Positions 6,872 through 13,505 of a DNA stretch of 20,687 bases are shown piece by piece. The number at the start of each line of letters is the position of its first letter. The first letter of the stretch is position 1. Source of the stretch: JBHHYR01 sp046757585 (GTDB lineage: Bacteria > Desulfobacterota > Binatia > HRBIN30); NCBI GenBank assembly GCA_046757585.1, contig JBHHYR010000050.1:1-20687 (forward strand), in the 5' to 3' direction. The notes under the pieces are model-generated. The model was not told where the DNA came from and ran no database searches. It saw nothing but the letters and a program-made list of their open reading frames with translations. The position numbers were made by a program, and so were the translations under genes.

Positions 6872-7642
6872 ATGAGACAGAAGATGAAGGCGCTGCTCCT
6901 CACCACCGCTATCAGCATCGCGATCGGAGCCGTACGTGCAGGAGGGGAGGAGGAAAGCGCTCGCGACCTCGTCAAACGCGTCATCGACACGGTACCGAAC
7001 GACACGTATGTCGCACGCATGAAACTCACGACCCCGGGAGGTCTGGTGCGCGAGTACACGACGAGCGGCAAGCCCCTCGAAAAGGATCTGGACGCCCGCT
7101 ACCTGGAGGTCACCGACCCGTTCAGCCTGCACGACACCCGGTACCTCTTCTACGAGCGGACCGAGAAGCCCGACGAGCAGTTCACGTACGTGCCCGCCCT
7201 CAAGCGCGTCATCCGCCTGTCGGAGAAGACGCGCCGCGAGCCCTTTCTGGGATCGACGTTTTACGTGACTGACATGGTCGCCCCCGCTCTCGACGATTTC
7301 ACCTACCAGTTCGTCGGGGAAGAGACGGTCGGTGGACGAAAGACCCGGCTCGTGGAGAGCGTGCCGAAGATCCCTGACCGAGAGTTCTACGGCAAGAGCA
7401 TCTTGGCGATCGACCCTACAGACCTCGTCGTGCTCCGCGCGCAGCTGTACGACCAGAAAGGCAATCTCTTCAAGGTGCTCACCGTTGAGACGATCGAAAA
7501 GATCAAGGGCCACTGGACGCCGATGCACCAGCGCATGGAGAACGTCCAGGACCACACCACGTCGCAGCTGCAAACCGTCGAGATCAACTACGGCGTACCG
7601 CTATCCGACGAGATGTTTCACATCGCGTATCTCGGGCGGTAG
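6872..7642 (+). CDS. Outer-membrane lipoprotein-sorting-like periplasmic protein
   Basis: A 256-residue protein starting at ATG 6872, preceded by GGAAAGGA at a spacing of about seven bases; the in-frame GTG at 6842 is less likely. A signal peptide is visible (M-R-Q-K-M-K-A-L-L-L then a hydrophobic core, probable cleavage after V-R-A at residue 23). The mature part has the LolA-like beta-sheet pattern of the domain usually annotated as outer membrane lipoprotein-sorting protein: T-Y-V-A-R-M-K-L-T-T, R-Y-L-F-Y-E-R, T-Y-V-P-A-L-K-R-V-I-R-L, F-L-G-S-T-F-Y-V-T-D-M and L-Y-D-Q-K-G-N-L-F-K-V-L. It probably carries a hydrophobic ligand between the exporter encoded just upstream and the outer membrane. 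The two genes look like one operon; the cargo is unknown. Confidence 0.85.
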   Translation: MRQKMKALLLTTAISIAIGAVRAGGEEESARDLVKRVIDTVPNDTYVARMKLTTPGGLVREYTTSGKPLEKDLDARYLEVTDPFSLHDTRYLFYERTEKPDEQFTYVPALKRVIRLSEKTRREPFLGSTFYVTDMVAPALDDFTYQFVGEETVGGRKTRLVESVPKIPDREFYGKSILAIDPTDLVVLRAQLYDQKGNLFKVLTVETIEKIKGHWTPMHQRMENVQDHTTSQLQTVEINYGVPLSDEMFHIAYLGR

Positions 7643-7707
7643 CGCAATTGGTCGTTCTTGAGGCGGCAGATGCTTGGCCTGTTTGAGCAGTTGTTGGATC
7701 GTAAGCA

Positions 7708-7732
7708 TAACGTGACGTCGAGCATCACGTTA
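7708..7732. terminator. Perfect 8-bp inverted repeat, possible terminator hairpin
   Basis: TAACGTGA (7708-7715) and TCACGTTA (7725-7732) form a perfect stem with a nine-base loop, 66 bases after the stop of the lipoprotein-sorting-like gene. No T-tract follows on the plus strand, so an intrinsic terminator is not certain; an operator is the alternative. On the minus strand the right arm contains the TAA stop of the ParD-like relic, so the hairpin sits between two convergent reading frames. Confidence 0.35.
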
Positions 7733-7870
7733 CACCGTCTTGCGCAACGCTTCGGAGTGCCCGCGTAGGTCGAGCCCTGCCCCCACAACTTCATCCTCCG
7801 AGGTACAGGGGCCGGAGGTCGCCCTCTGTCTGAGGCAATCCTCTGTTTCTCCGGTAAGCTGGATGGCGAT
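7730..7870 (-). pseudogene. ParD/CC2985-like antitoxin relic without start codon
   Basis: On the minus strand the frame reads I-A-I-Q-L-T-G-E-T-E-D-C-L-R, then A-T-S-G-P-C-T-S-E-D-E-V-V-G-A-G-L-D-L and S-E-A-L-R-K-T-V, ending at TAA 7732-7730. This follows the ribbon-helix-helix antitoxin pattern I-x-L-T-x-E-x-E-x(2)-L-R-x(4)-S-G-x(3)-S-E-x-E-V-V-x-A-x-L. The codon at the expected initiation position is ATC (7870-7868), one base from ATG. The nearest in-frame ATG is 105 bases upstream and would add an unrelated leader. No ParE toxin follows; that space is taken by the hairpin and the plus-strand gene. I infer an orphan decayed antitoxin. The rest of 7733-8041 shows nothing else I can support. 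Confidence 0.35.
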
Positions 7871-8041
7871 ACCGGCGGAGCGTACGGAGGGGATGTGGGC
7901 GGTCAAGAAGGCCGGATGGCAGCTGCCCTCGAGCAGATTCGGACGCCTCCGCGGCCACTCAGGGGCGGCCTCCACTGCAGCCAGTCCGCTACCGCTGCCG
8001 CGGGGTTACCATTGTCGCCGCATGTCGGGTATCCTGCGGGC

Positions 8042-8440
8042 ATGAGCGGGCGCGCGGCAGACTGGTTCCGGCAGGCCGAAGCGGATCTCGAGCACGCCCG
8101 GCACGCCTTGCGCGACGCCCATTATGAATGGGCGTGCTTCGCCGCGCAGCAGGCGGCGGAAAAGGCCGCCAAGGCGGCACACGCCGCCCTCGGCCAGGAA
8201 GCTTGGGGGCATGTCGTCACCGAGCTGCTCGAGGCGCTGCAACCGCATGAAGCGGGGATTGATGACCCCCTGCTCGACCGCGCCCGCGCGCTCGACAAAC
8301 TCTACATTCCGACACGTTACCCGAACGGCTTGGCCGGCGGCGCGCCGGCGGACTTTTACACGCGTTCGGAAGCAGAGCGCGCAATCAGCGATGCACAAGC
8401 GGTTCTTGGGCTCTGTGGAAGAGTGTTATCACGGGCGTAG
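8042..8440 (+). CDS. HEPN-domain protein (toxin half of a HEPN/MNT pair)
   Basis: A 132-residue helical protein from ATG 8042. Its first helices (D-W-F-R-Q-A-E-A-D-L-E-H-A-R-H-A-L, then Y-E-W-A-C-F-A-A-Q-Q-A-A-E-K-A-A-K-A) are the classical HEPN opening. The C-terminal half holds A-L-D-K-L-Y-I-P-T-R-Y-P-N-G, typical of the PF05168-type branch. HEPN proteins of toxin-antitoxin loci are often RNases acting through an R-x(4-6)-H motif. I see no clear copy in the last helices, only R-A-R-A-L-D-K-L-Y, so RNase activity is doubtful. The nucleotidyltransferase partner starts seven bases after the stop (or overlaps, if the upstream ATG is used). An open extension to 7895 has no family similarity and is not included. 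Confidence 0.85.
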   Translation: MSGRAADWFRQAEADLEHARHALRDAHYEWACFAAQQAAEKAAKAAHAALGQEAWGHVVTELLEALQPHEAGIDDPLLDRARALDKLYIPTRYPNGLAGGAPADFYTRSEAERAISDAQAVLGLCGRVLSRA

Positions 8441-8447
8441 CGTTCGC

Positions 8448-8840
8448 GTGTTTCGCCTGGATCGGGAACGCGTCGTCGCCCGCCTGCGGCAGCGCGCTCG
8501 CGTTTTGATGGAGCGCGAGCCCGATGTCCTCGAGGTGCGGCTCTTCGGCTCGCTGGCGCGTGGCGATGCGCGCCCGGGCAGCGACGCCGACCTCTTCATC
8601 GTGCTGCGCGAGGGCGCCGAGCCGTTCCTCGAGCGCATCCCGCGCCTGGCCCGCCACTTCGGTGGTGTCGACATCGGCTGCGACGTGATCGCCTACACTG
8701 AATCCGAGCGTGCGGCGCTGGCCGAGCGCCACAACGCCTTCGCCCACACCGTGCTCGACGAAGGGATCACGCTCGCACGACGGGGCACGCGGCGCGAATC
8801 AGCACTCAGCTCTCAGCCCGCAGACGAGAACGAAACGTAG
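8448..8840 (+). CDS. MNT-type minimal nucleotidyltransferase (antitoxin half of HEPN/MNT pair)
   Basis: The core G-S-L-A-R-G-D-A-R-P-G-S-D-A-D-L-F-I-V contains the complete G-S-x(10)-D-x-D signature of the DNA polymerase-beta-like nucleotidyltransferases, and a third acidic residue may be the D in G-C-D-V-I. In studied HEPN/MNT pairs such proteins neutralise the HEPN toxin by adding AMP groups. I prefer GTG 8448 (V-F-R-L-D-R-E-R-V-V), seven bases after the HEPN stop, because the family usually begins right before this helix. ATG 8391 is in frame and would overlap the HEPN gene by 50 bases, adding a tail that is only the HEPN gene read in another frame. The last 20 or so residues (after T-L-A-R-R-G) look unconserved. 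It ends 138 bases before a convergent PIN gene. Confidence 0.85.
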   Translation: MFRLDRERVVARLRQRARVLMEREPDVLEVRLFGSLARGDARPGSDADLFIVLREGAEPFLERIPRLARHFGGVDIGCDVIAYTESERAALAERHNAFAHTVLDEGITLARRGTRRESALSSQPADENET

Positions 8841-8977
8841 GGCCGCCCCGCCCGCCGTGTTCGGCGACCTGGAGGCGTGGACAGGCGAGAAGATGATCGA
8901 CTGCATCTTCGCTAAACGTTGCGGCATTGTCTCTGAGGTGTTTGCCGAAGCGCTGCGTGACCGCTTGATCGGCAGAC

Positions 8978-9382
8978 TCATGCCCCGAGCACTTCGCACC
9001 GCCCGTACTGCCGGAAGTGGCGATCGAAGCTGAACGCCGTGCGCACCCCGCGCTGCTCGAGGACGGCGAACGAGATGGCGTCACAGAGACTCCAATCCTT
9101 GTCCGCGTACGACCCGACGATCTCCTTGGCTCGCTCTTCTTCACGGGGAAGCACACGAAACGTTGGCAGACGTGCGGTGAGCAGCCACTCCCGCGCAATG
9201 CTGCGGCCGAGCCGCCGCAGCAGCAACGCATGGGCCTCCGCTTCGATGTAGTTCGTGATGAAGCACCGGCGGCGCTCTGAGGCGAGGCGGCCAGCGATCA
9301 CGCGGGCTGCCTTGTGGTCCGCGTCATCTGCATCCAGTAAGGCAAGAACGGCGCTAGAATCCCAGAGGACAGCGCGCCTCAT
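8978..9382 (-). CDS. PIN-domain toxin (VapC-like)
   Basis: A complete 134-residue PIN protein, by family a Mg2+-dependent endoribonuclease. The acidic residues expected for the active site are present: D8 in L-W-D-S-S-A, E47/E49 in N-Y-I-E-A-E-A-H, D101 in D-W-S-L-C-D-A-I-S-F and D120 in F-S-F-D-R-H-F. The start ATG at 9382 overlaps the stop of the upstream HTH antitoxin by four bases (ATGA), which indicates translational coupling. The gene converges on the HEPN/MNT pair. The 137 bases between them hold no gene I can support. The intact motifs suggest a working toxin. Confidence 0.9.
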   Translation of the reverse strand: MRRAVLWDSSAVLALLDADDADHKAARVIAGRLASERRRCFITNYIEAEAHALLLRRLGRSIAREWLLTARLPTFRVLPREEERAKEIVGSYADKDWSLCDAISFAVLEQRGVRTAFSFDRHFRQYGRCEVLGA

Positions 9383-9666
9383 TTCGCGTCGAGGATGGCA
9401 TGTTTGTCGCGCGCCCCCGGGGCCCTGCCTCCGCTGCGTCCAGCACCGACCAGTCGGAATACCGGGTGGCGCTCATCGAACGGCGGGACCGACAGAGTCT
9501 GACGGGTGCGGGTGCGGGAGCTCAACGCCCGTCTTGGCACCAGGCGGCGTCCCTTCTTCCGTACGCTCGGAAGCTCGCCGCGACGTATCAAACGCCAAAT
9601 CGTGGATGGTGAAACCCCCATCACATGCCCGGCTTCGGGTACGGTCACAAACGACGCGTCATTCAT
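9379..9666 (-). CDS. Excisionase-type HTH antitoxin partner of the PIN toxin
   Basis: A 95-residue protein from ATG 9666. The N-terminus V-T-V-P-E-A-G-H-V-M-G-V-S-P-S-T-I-W-R-L with I-R-R-G-E-L-P is a MerR/excisionase-like winged helix (HTH_17). The C-terminus has F-R-L-V-G-A-G-R-S-G and a charged tail R-D-K-H-A-I-L-D, a combination repeatedly seen in antitoxins that precede PIN toxins. It probably binds its own promoter and covers the toxin with its tail. It overlaps the toxin start by four bases. No Shine-Dalgarno sequence is visible. Three TATCA repeats lie just upstream. An isolated excisionase is the alternative, but no phage or integrase gene is nearby. Confidence 0.8.
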   Translation of the reverse strand: MNDASFVTVPEAGHVMGVSPSTIWRLIRRGELPSVRKKGRRLVPRRALSSRTRTRQTLSVPPFDERHPVFRLVGAGRSGGRAPGARDKHAILDAK

Positions 9667-9678
9667 CGCGTCGCGCTT

Positions 9679-9713
9679 GTATCACGGTTCGTGCATCGTA
9701 TCAATCATATCAC
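9679..9713 (-). promoter_or_regulatory. Promoter/operator region with three TATCA repeats upstream of the HTH-PIN locus
   Basis: Near-identical boxes GTATCAC (9679-9685), GTATCAA (9698-9704) and ATATCAC (9707-9713) lie 13-47 bases before the antitoxin start. On the minus strand the last two include TATGAT (9709-9704), a plausible -10 element, but I find no convincing -35. This is an AT-rich island in GC-rich DNA. Autoregulation by the HTH antitoxin is the natural guess. Confidence 0.35.
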
Positions 9714-9811
9714 ACACGCCGCGGCCGTGGCGGATCCGCCAGCACGCCCACGCGCCTGCTGCCTTGCCAGCATCGCGGGCATGGCCGTAACGCCTGCAGA
9801 AAACCGACGGA

Positions 9812-10624
9812 TCAATCCCGCCATCGCGGCGGGCGCTTTTCGAGGAAGGCGCGGATACCCTCACGCACGTTCGGGCTCTGGGCACTCAAACTCTGGTTAC
9901 GGTCTTCTATCGCAATGGCAGCCTCGAGACTACCCGCATCGACGCTGTGCAGCAGACATTCCTTGGTGAGTCGCAAGCTGAGCGGTGCGTTCTGCGTCAT
10001 CTCGCACGCCAGCTCCTTGCCAGCCGCGTCGAGCTCCTCGTCCGGCACCACGCGCGACACCAGCCCGCTCGCCAAGGCCCGGTGCGCGTCGATGAACTTG
10101 CCGGTCAACAGCAGCTCCGAGGCGAGCGACAAGCCGGCGATTCGGGGCAGAAAGTAGCTGGTGCCGACGTCGCACGCCGAAAAGCCAAGCCGAATGAACG
10201 CCGCGTTCATGCGCGCCGACTCGCCGGCGATGCGCACGTCGGCAGCCAGCGCCAAGCCGAAACCGCCGCCGGCGGCGGCACCGTGCACCAGCGCGATGAT
10301 CGGCTGCGGAAGGTGGCGCATCTTGAGAATGAGGCTGCTGATGTGGCGCTGGCCGCGGAGCGCGGCGGCAATCCCCTGATCGCCCCGCCCGGCCGGATCG
10401 CCGCTGGGCTCTTTGAGGTCGAGGCCGGCGCAGAAGGCGCGTCCCGCTCCTCGCAGGAGTACGACGGCTGCATCGGGATCCGTCTCGAGCGTGCCCAGGC
10501 ACGCGTGGAGATCGTCTACGAGTTGCCCGTTCAGGGCGTTGAGCCGTTCCGGCCGGTTCAGAGTCACGCAGACAATGCCGGGCCCCTCACGTGTCATCAG
10601 CAGCGTGCGAAAGCTCTTTCCCAT
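9812..10624 (-). CDS. Crotonase-fold protein (enoyl-CoA hydratase/isomerase family)
   Basis: A 270-residue protein from ATG 10624, preceded by CCGGAGG at a spacing of about eight bases. The crotonase core is clear: V-T-L-N-R-P-E-R-L-N-A-L-N, the first oxyanion-hole segment A-F-C-A-G-L-D-L-K-E, and the second, H-G-A-A-A-G-G-G-F-G-L-A-L-A-A-D. The two glutamates that add water in enoyl-CoA hydratase are absent: the first position (G-G-G-x-E) is Gly, and the second (P-E-I-x-L-G) is Phe in A-A-F-I-R-L-G. An acidic residue appears instead in S-A-C-D-V-G. The protein binds an acyl-CoA by family, but the reaction may be isomerisation, hydrolysis or other chemistry. It is the last gene of the minus-strand catabolic cluster, 26 bases after the D-aminoacylase-like gene. 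Confidence 0.9.
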   Translation of the reverse strand: MGKSFRTLLMTREGPGIVCVTLNRPERLNALNGQLVDDLHACLGTLETDPDAAVVLLRGAGRAFCAGLDLKEPSGDPAGRGDQGIAAALRGQRHISSLILKMRHLPQPIIALVHGAAAGGGFGLALAADVRIAGESARMNAAFIRLGFSACDVGTSYFLPRIAGLSLASELLLTGKFIDAHRALASGLVSRVVPDEELDAAGKELACEMTQNAPLSLRLTKECLLHSVDAGSLEAAIAIEDRNQSLSAQSPNVREGIRAFLEKRPPRWRD

Positions 10625-10650
10625 CGTTTCAACCTCCGGCCGCCCGAGGC

Positions 10651-12339
10651 TCACGCTGCATGGCCGTGGCGCAGCAGTCGTCCGGGCAGAAGAGCCTCGG
10701 CACCCGCGACGCCACTGCCGCCTCGCCGGATGATCTGGCCATTGACGATCACGGCTTCGATTCCCTGCGCGTCCGCAATCAGACGGTCGGCTCCGGCGGG
10801 CAGATCGTACACGCGCCGCAACGGGCTGGCGCCGACCGTCTGCGGATCGAAGATGACCACATCTGCCGGCATGCCGGCCGCCAGTCGACCTCGGTCGCTA
10901 ATTCCCATCACTTCGGCGGGTCGCGCACTCAGCATGCGCACGGCTTCCTTGAGTCCGAGTACACCCTTTTCGCGCACCCAGTAGCCCAGCAGATACGTCG
11001 AAAAGCACGCATCGCACAACTGGCTCGCGTGCGCACCCGCGTCCGAGAGGCCGAGTACCATGTTCGAATCCGTGAGCAGCTCCGCCACGTCCGCTTCGTT
11101 GTCGTTGAGCACCGCCATGCGAAACCGCGCTTCGAGGTTGGAGGCGAGGGCAAGATCGAGGGCGAGATCGACTGGATCGACGTTGCGCTCGCGCGCGACC
11201 TCGGCCACCGTGCGCTCCTGGAGATCAGGTGCTGTCGGGCAGAACGAAATCCAGGTGCGGTCCCAGCGCGTGGCAAAGACGCCGTCACCTCCTAGGCCGG
11301 CCTTGGCCTTGAAGGTGCGACGAAATTCCGGATCGCGATAGATGCGCATCTTGCCCTCGAAGTCGGCCTCCGAGATCGCCTTGAAGAGCGACATGCTTTC
11401 GAACACGAAAGGCTCTTTGAATTGAAACTCGAAGTTGAGCGGACGGCAGCTCACTTGTGGTACGACCGGCAAACCCTGGCGGACCAGCTCAGCTGACTGC
11501 GCCTGAAAGGCACGATGGGAGCCCGGTCCCATCAGCCCGGCCAGCAGCGCCGTCCATGTGACCACACGCCCCGTTTCCCCGGCGATCGCCGCCAACTCGG
11601 TGAACAACAGGTCGCGGCCAACGGTGGTTTGGACGACCCCGCGCCCGGCCTCACCAAGGGCGCCAGCGAGGGCTTGGATCTCGGCCAGCTCTGCCGCGCG
11701 GCTCGGCACCGGGCGACCACCGTAACCGACGTGGGTAGGCGCCTTCGAGGTCGCGAAACCCAGCGCACCCTCGTCGAGCGCCTCGCGCACGAGCGCGCGC
11801 ATCTGGGCGACCTCTTCATCGGTGGCGGGCCGCTCCGTCGCCGCCTCGCCCATGACGTACAGGCGCAGCGGCGTGTGTCCGATGAGGACAGCCACGTTGA
11901 TCGCCATGCCGCGGCGTTCGATGAGGTCGAGATACTGCGGAAACGTTTCAAACGGCCAGTCGTGCCCGAGCCCGGTCTGGAGCGCCTCCAGGCTCATGCC
12001 CTCGACCTTTTCGAGCGTACGCAGGATCAGCTCGCGATGCGCCGGCCGGGTCGGCGCCACCCCGAAGCCGCAGTTCCCCATGACCACGGTCGTCACGCCG
12101 TGCCACGGTGAGATCGTCAACGCTCGATCCCATAAGATCTGGGCGTCGTAGTGGGTGTGGATATCGACGAAGCCGGGCGCGACGATGCAGCCCGCAGCGT
12201 CTAGCGTGGTAGTCGCGCTGCCGTCCGCACGACCAATCGCAACGATCTTGCCCGACCGGATTCCCACATCGCCGGCGACACCCGGTGTCCCCGTACCATC
12301 CACGATCGTTCCGCCGCTGATCTTTACATCATACTCCAT
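10651..12339 (-). CDS. Amidohydrolase family 3 protein, N-acyl-D-amino-acid deacylase-like
   Basis: A 562-residue protein from ATG 12339, with AAGGAG six bases before it. The metal-binding start of the amidohydrolase barrel is G-F-V-D-I-H-T-H-Y-D (H61, H63). The cysteine that bridges metals in D-aminoacylase is present in G-N-C-G-F-G (C90). Further motifs are L-I-G-H-T-P-L-R, A-P-T-H-V-G-Y-G and the catalytic Asp in L-S-D-A-G-A-H-A. The C-terminus has the usual G-M-P-A-D-V-V-I-F-D and V-I-V-N-G-Q-I-I. By family it hydrolyses an N-acyl or cyclic amide bond in the cytoplasm. Members in such clusters are often misnamed D-aminoacylases, and the real substrate is unknown here. The gene lies 58 bases after the amidohydrolase at 12398-13492. 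Confidence 0.9.
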   Translation of the reverse strand: MEYDVKISGGTIVDGTGTPGVAGDVGIRSGKIVAIGRADGSATTTLDAAGCIVAPGFVDIHTHYDAQILWDRALTISPWHGVTTVVMGNCGFGVAPTRPAHRELILRTLEKVEGMSLEALQTGLGHDWPFETFPQYLDLIERRGMAINVAVLIGHTPLRLYVMGEAATERPATDEEVAQMRALVREALDEGALGFATSKAPTHVGYGGRPVPSRAAELAEIQALAGALGEAGRGVVQTTVGRDLLFTELAAIAGETGRVVTWTALLAGLMGPGSHRAFQAQSAELVRQGLPVVPQVSCRPLNFEFQFKEPFVFESMSLFKAISEADFEGKMRIYRDPEFRRTFKAKAGLGGDGVFATRWDRTWISFCPTAPDLQERTVAEVARERNVDPVDLALDLALASNLEARFRMAVLNDNEADVAELLTDSNMVLGLSDAGAHASQLCDACFSTYLLGYWVREKGVLGLKEAVRMLSARPAEVMGISDRGRLAAGMPADVVIFDPQTVGASPLRRVYDLPAGADRLIADAQGIEAVIVNGQIIRRGGSGVAGAEALLPGRLLRHGHAA

Positions 12340-12397
12340 GCACCGCTCCTTCTCCGATCTGCCGCTTGGCCGTGTCAAACTGTCCGCACGGGGCGGC

Positions 12398-13492
12398 TCA
12401 CTGGAGCCCGTACAGATCGGCAACGTTGTCGTGCAGGATGAGTGCCTTCTCGCGGTCCGTGAGGCCGGCAGTGTGTTCCGCGATCACGTCCTGCGACCAG
12501 GGCCACGTCGAGTCGCTGTGCGGAAAATCGCTGGCCCACATCAGCCGGTGGACATTGCACAAGTCCTTCACCCGGAACGCAATGCCGTCGTCCTGGAAGG
12601 TCAGATAGACATTCTCGCGGAAGTACTCGCTCGGCAGCTTTGACAACGTCCCGGCCGGCAACCAGTACCGGTGCCGTTTGAAAGCGTGATCCATACGGTA
12701 CATGTAGTGTGGCACCCAGCCGGCGTCGGCTTCGACGCACACGACCTTCAGCGTCGGGTGCCGTTCGAACACGCCGCCCAACACCATCGTCCCGATGACA
12801 TCCTGGCAGGCGCGAATAATGGTCAGGAATGCGTTCAGTCGCGGGCCGCGCACGGGGGCGTGGTCGCTGCGGCTCGTCAGAATGTGGAAGGACAATGGCA
12901 GCTCGAGCTCCACGGCGGCCTCGTAAAACGGGTCGTAGATGGGGCTGTCGTAATCCTCCTGCGCCGGGTTGCCAGGCAGCATCACCCCTTTGAGCCCCAC
13001 CTCTCTAATGCGCCGCAGATCGTCGATGGCGTCGGCTGGCGATCGCATCGCCGTCTGTCCGATGCCGTAGAGCCGATCCGGCCGGGCGCTGCAGTACTCG
13101 GCGACCCACAAGTTGTAGGCGTCCATGCACGCCTTTTTGAAATCAACGTCGCGGTGATTGCAGATGGCCATGCCGACCGACGGATAGACGACCTCTCCAG
13201 CCACGCCGTCGCGCTCCTGATCCGCGACGCGGGCGGCCGGGTCCCAGCCACCGCGGTGCAAGTCGTCGAAGGTGAGCGCGAAGTTGGCGATCCCTTTGGC
13301 GTCTTTCCCGGCCGCCGAAGCCAGCGTCATCGGCACCGGCAGGGCCATGCCAGGAATGACGAAGACGGGCCCGAGCGATTCATGCTGCACCAAATGCGGC
13401 GCCTGATCTCGGTACTTGGCATCGATGCGTGCCACATAGGTGTCGGGCGGTTCGGTAACATGCGAGTCAGCGGAAATGATCTTCTGAAGCAT
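12398..13492 (-). CDS. Amidohydrolase family 2 protein (ACMSD-like metal-dependent hydrolase/decarboxylase)
   Basis: A 364-residue protein. ATG 13492 is chosen because AAGGAGG lies seven bases upstream; the open frame further up to 13633 has no similarity. Motifs are I-S-A-D-S-H-V-T-E-P-P (D9, H11, the first metal ligands), G-G-W-D-P-A-A-R, L-S-F-H-I-L-T in the middle, and W-A-S-D-F-P-H-S-D near the end, with the catalytic Asp. Amidohydrolase 2 proteins include ACMSD-type decarboxylases and hydrolases of ring or lactone substrates. The start is 13 bases after the alcohol dehydrogenase stop, so the two are surely co-transcribed. It is a diverged paralogue of the frameshifted gene at 14679-15804, with the same order of motifs. 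Confidence 0.9.
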   Translation of the reverse strand: MLQKIISADSHVTEPPDTYVARIDAKYRDQAPHLVQHESLGPVFVIPGMALPVPMTLASAAGKDAKGIANFALTFDDLHRGGWDPAARVADQERDGVAGEVVYPSVGMAICNHRDVDFKKACMDAYNLWVAEYCSARPDRLYGIGQTAMRSPADAIDDLRRIREVGLKGVMLPGNPAQEDYDSPIYDPFYEAAVELELPLSFHILTSRSDHAPVRGPRLNAFLTIIRACQDVIGTMVLGGVFERHPTLKVVCVEADAGWVPHYMYRMDHAFKRHRYWLPAGTLSKLPSEYFRENVYLTFQDDGIAFRVKDLCNVHRLMWASDFPHSDSTWPWSQDVIAEHTAGLTDREKALILHDNVADLYGLQ

Positions 13493-13505
13493 GGGAGACC
13501 CTCCT

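Noticed and set aside
7895..8041. N-terminal extension of the HEPN protein
   Set aside because: The extra 49 residues do not resemble HEPN proteins, and the domain begins immediately after ATG 8042.
9817..9840. CCCGCC-N5-GGCGGG followed by CGCTTTT on the plus strand, resembling an intrinsic terminator
   Set aside because: It points rightward into the end of the crotonase coding sequence and no plus-strand gene precedes it. It is probably coding sequence coincidence.
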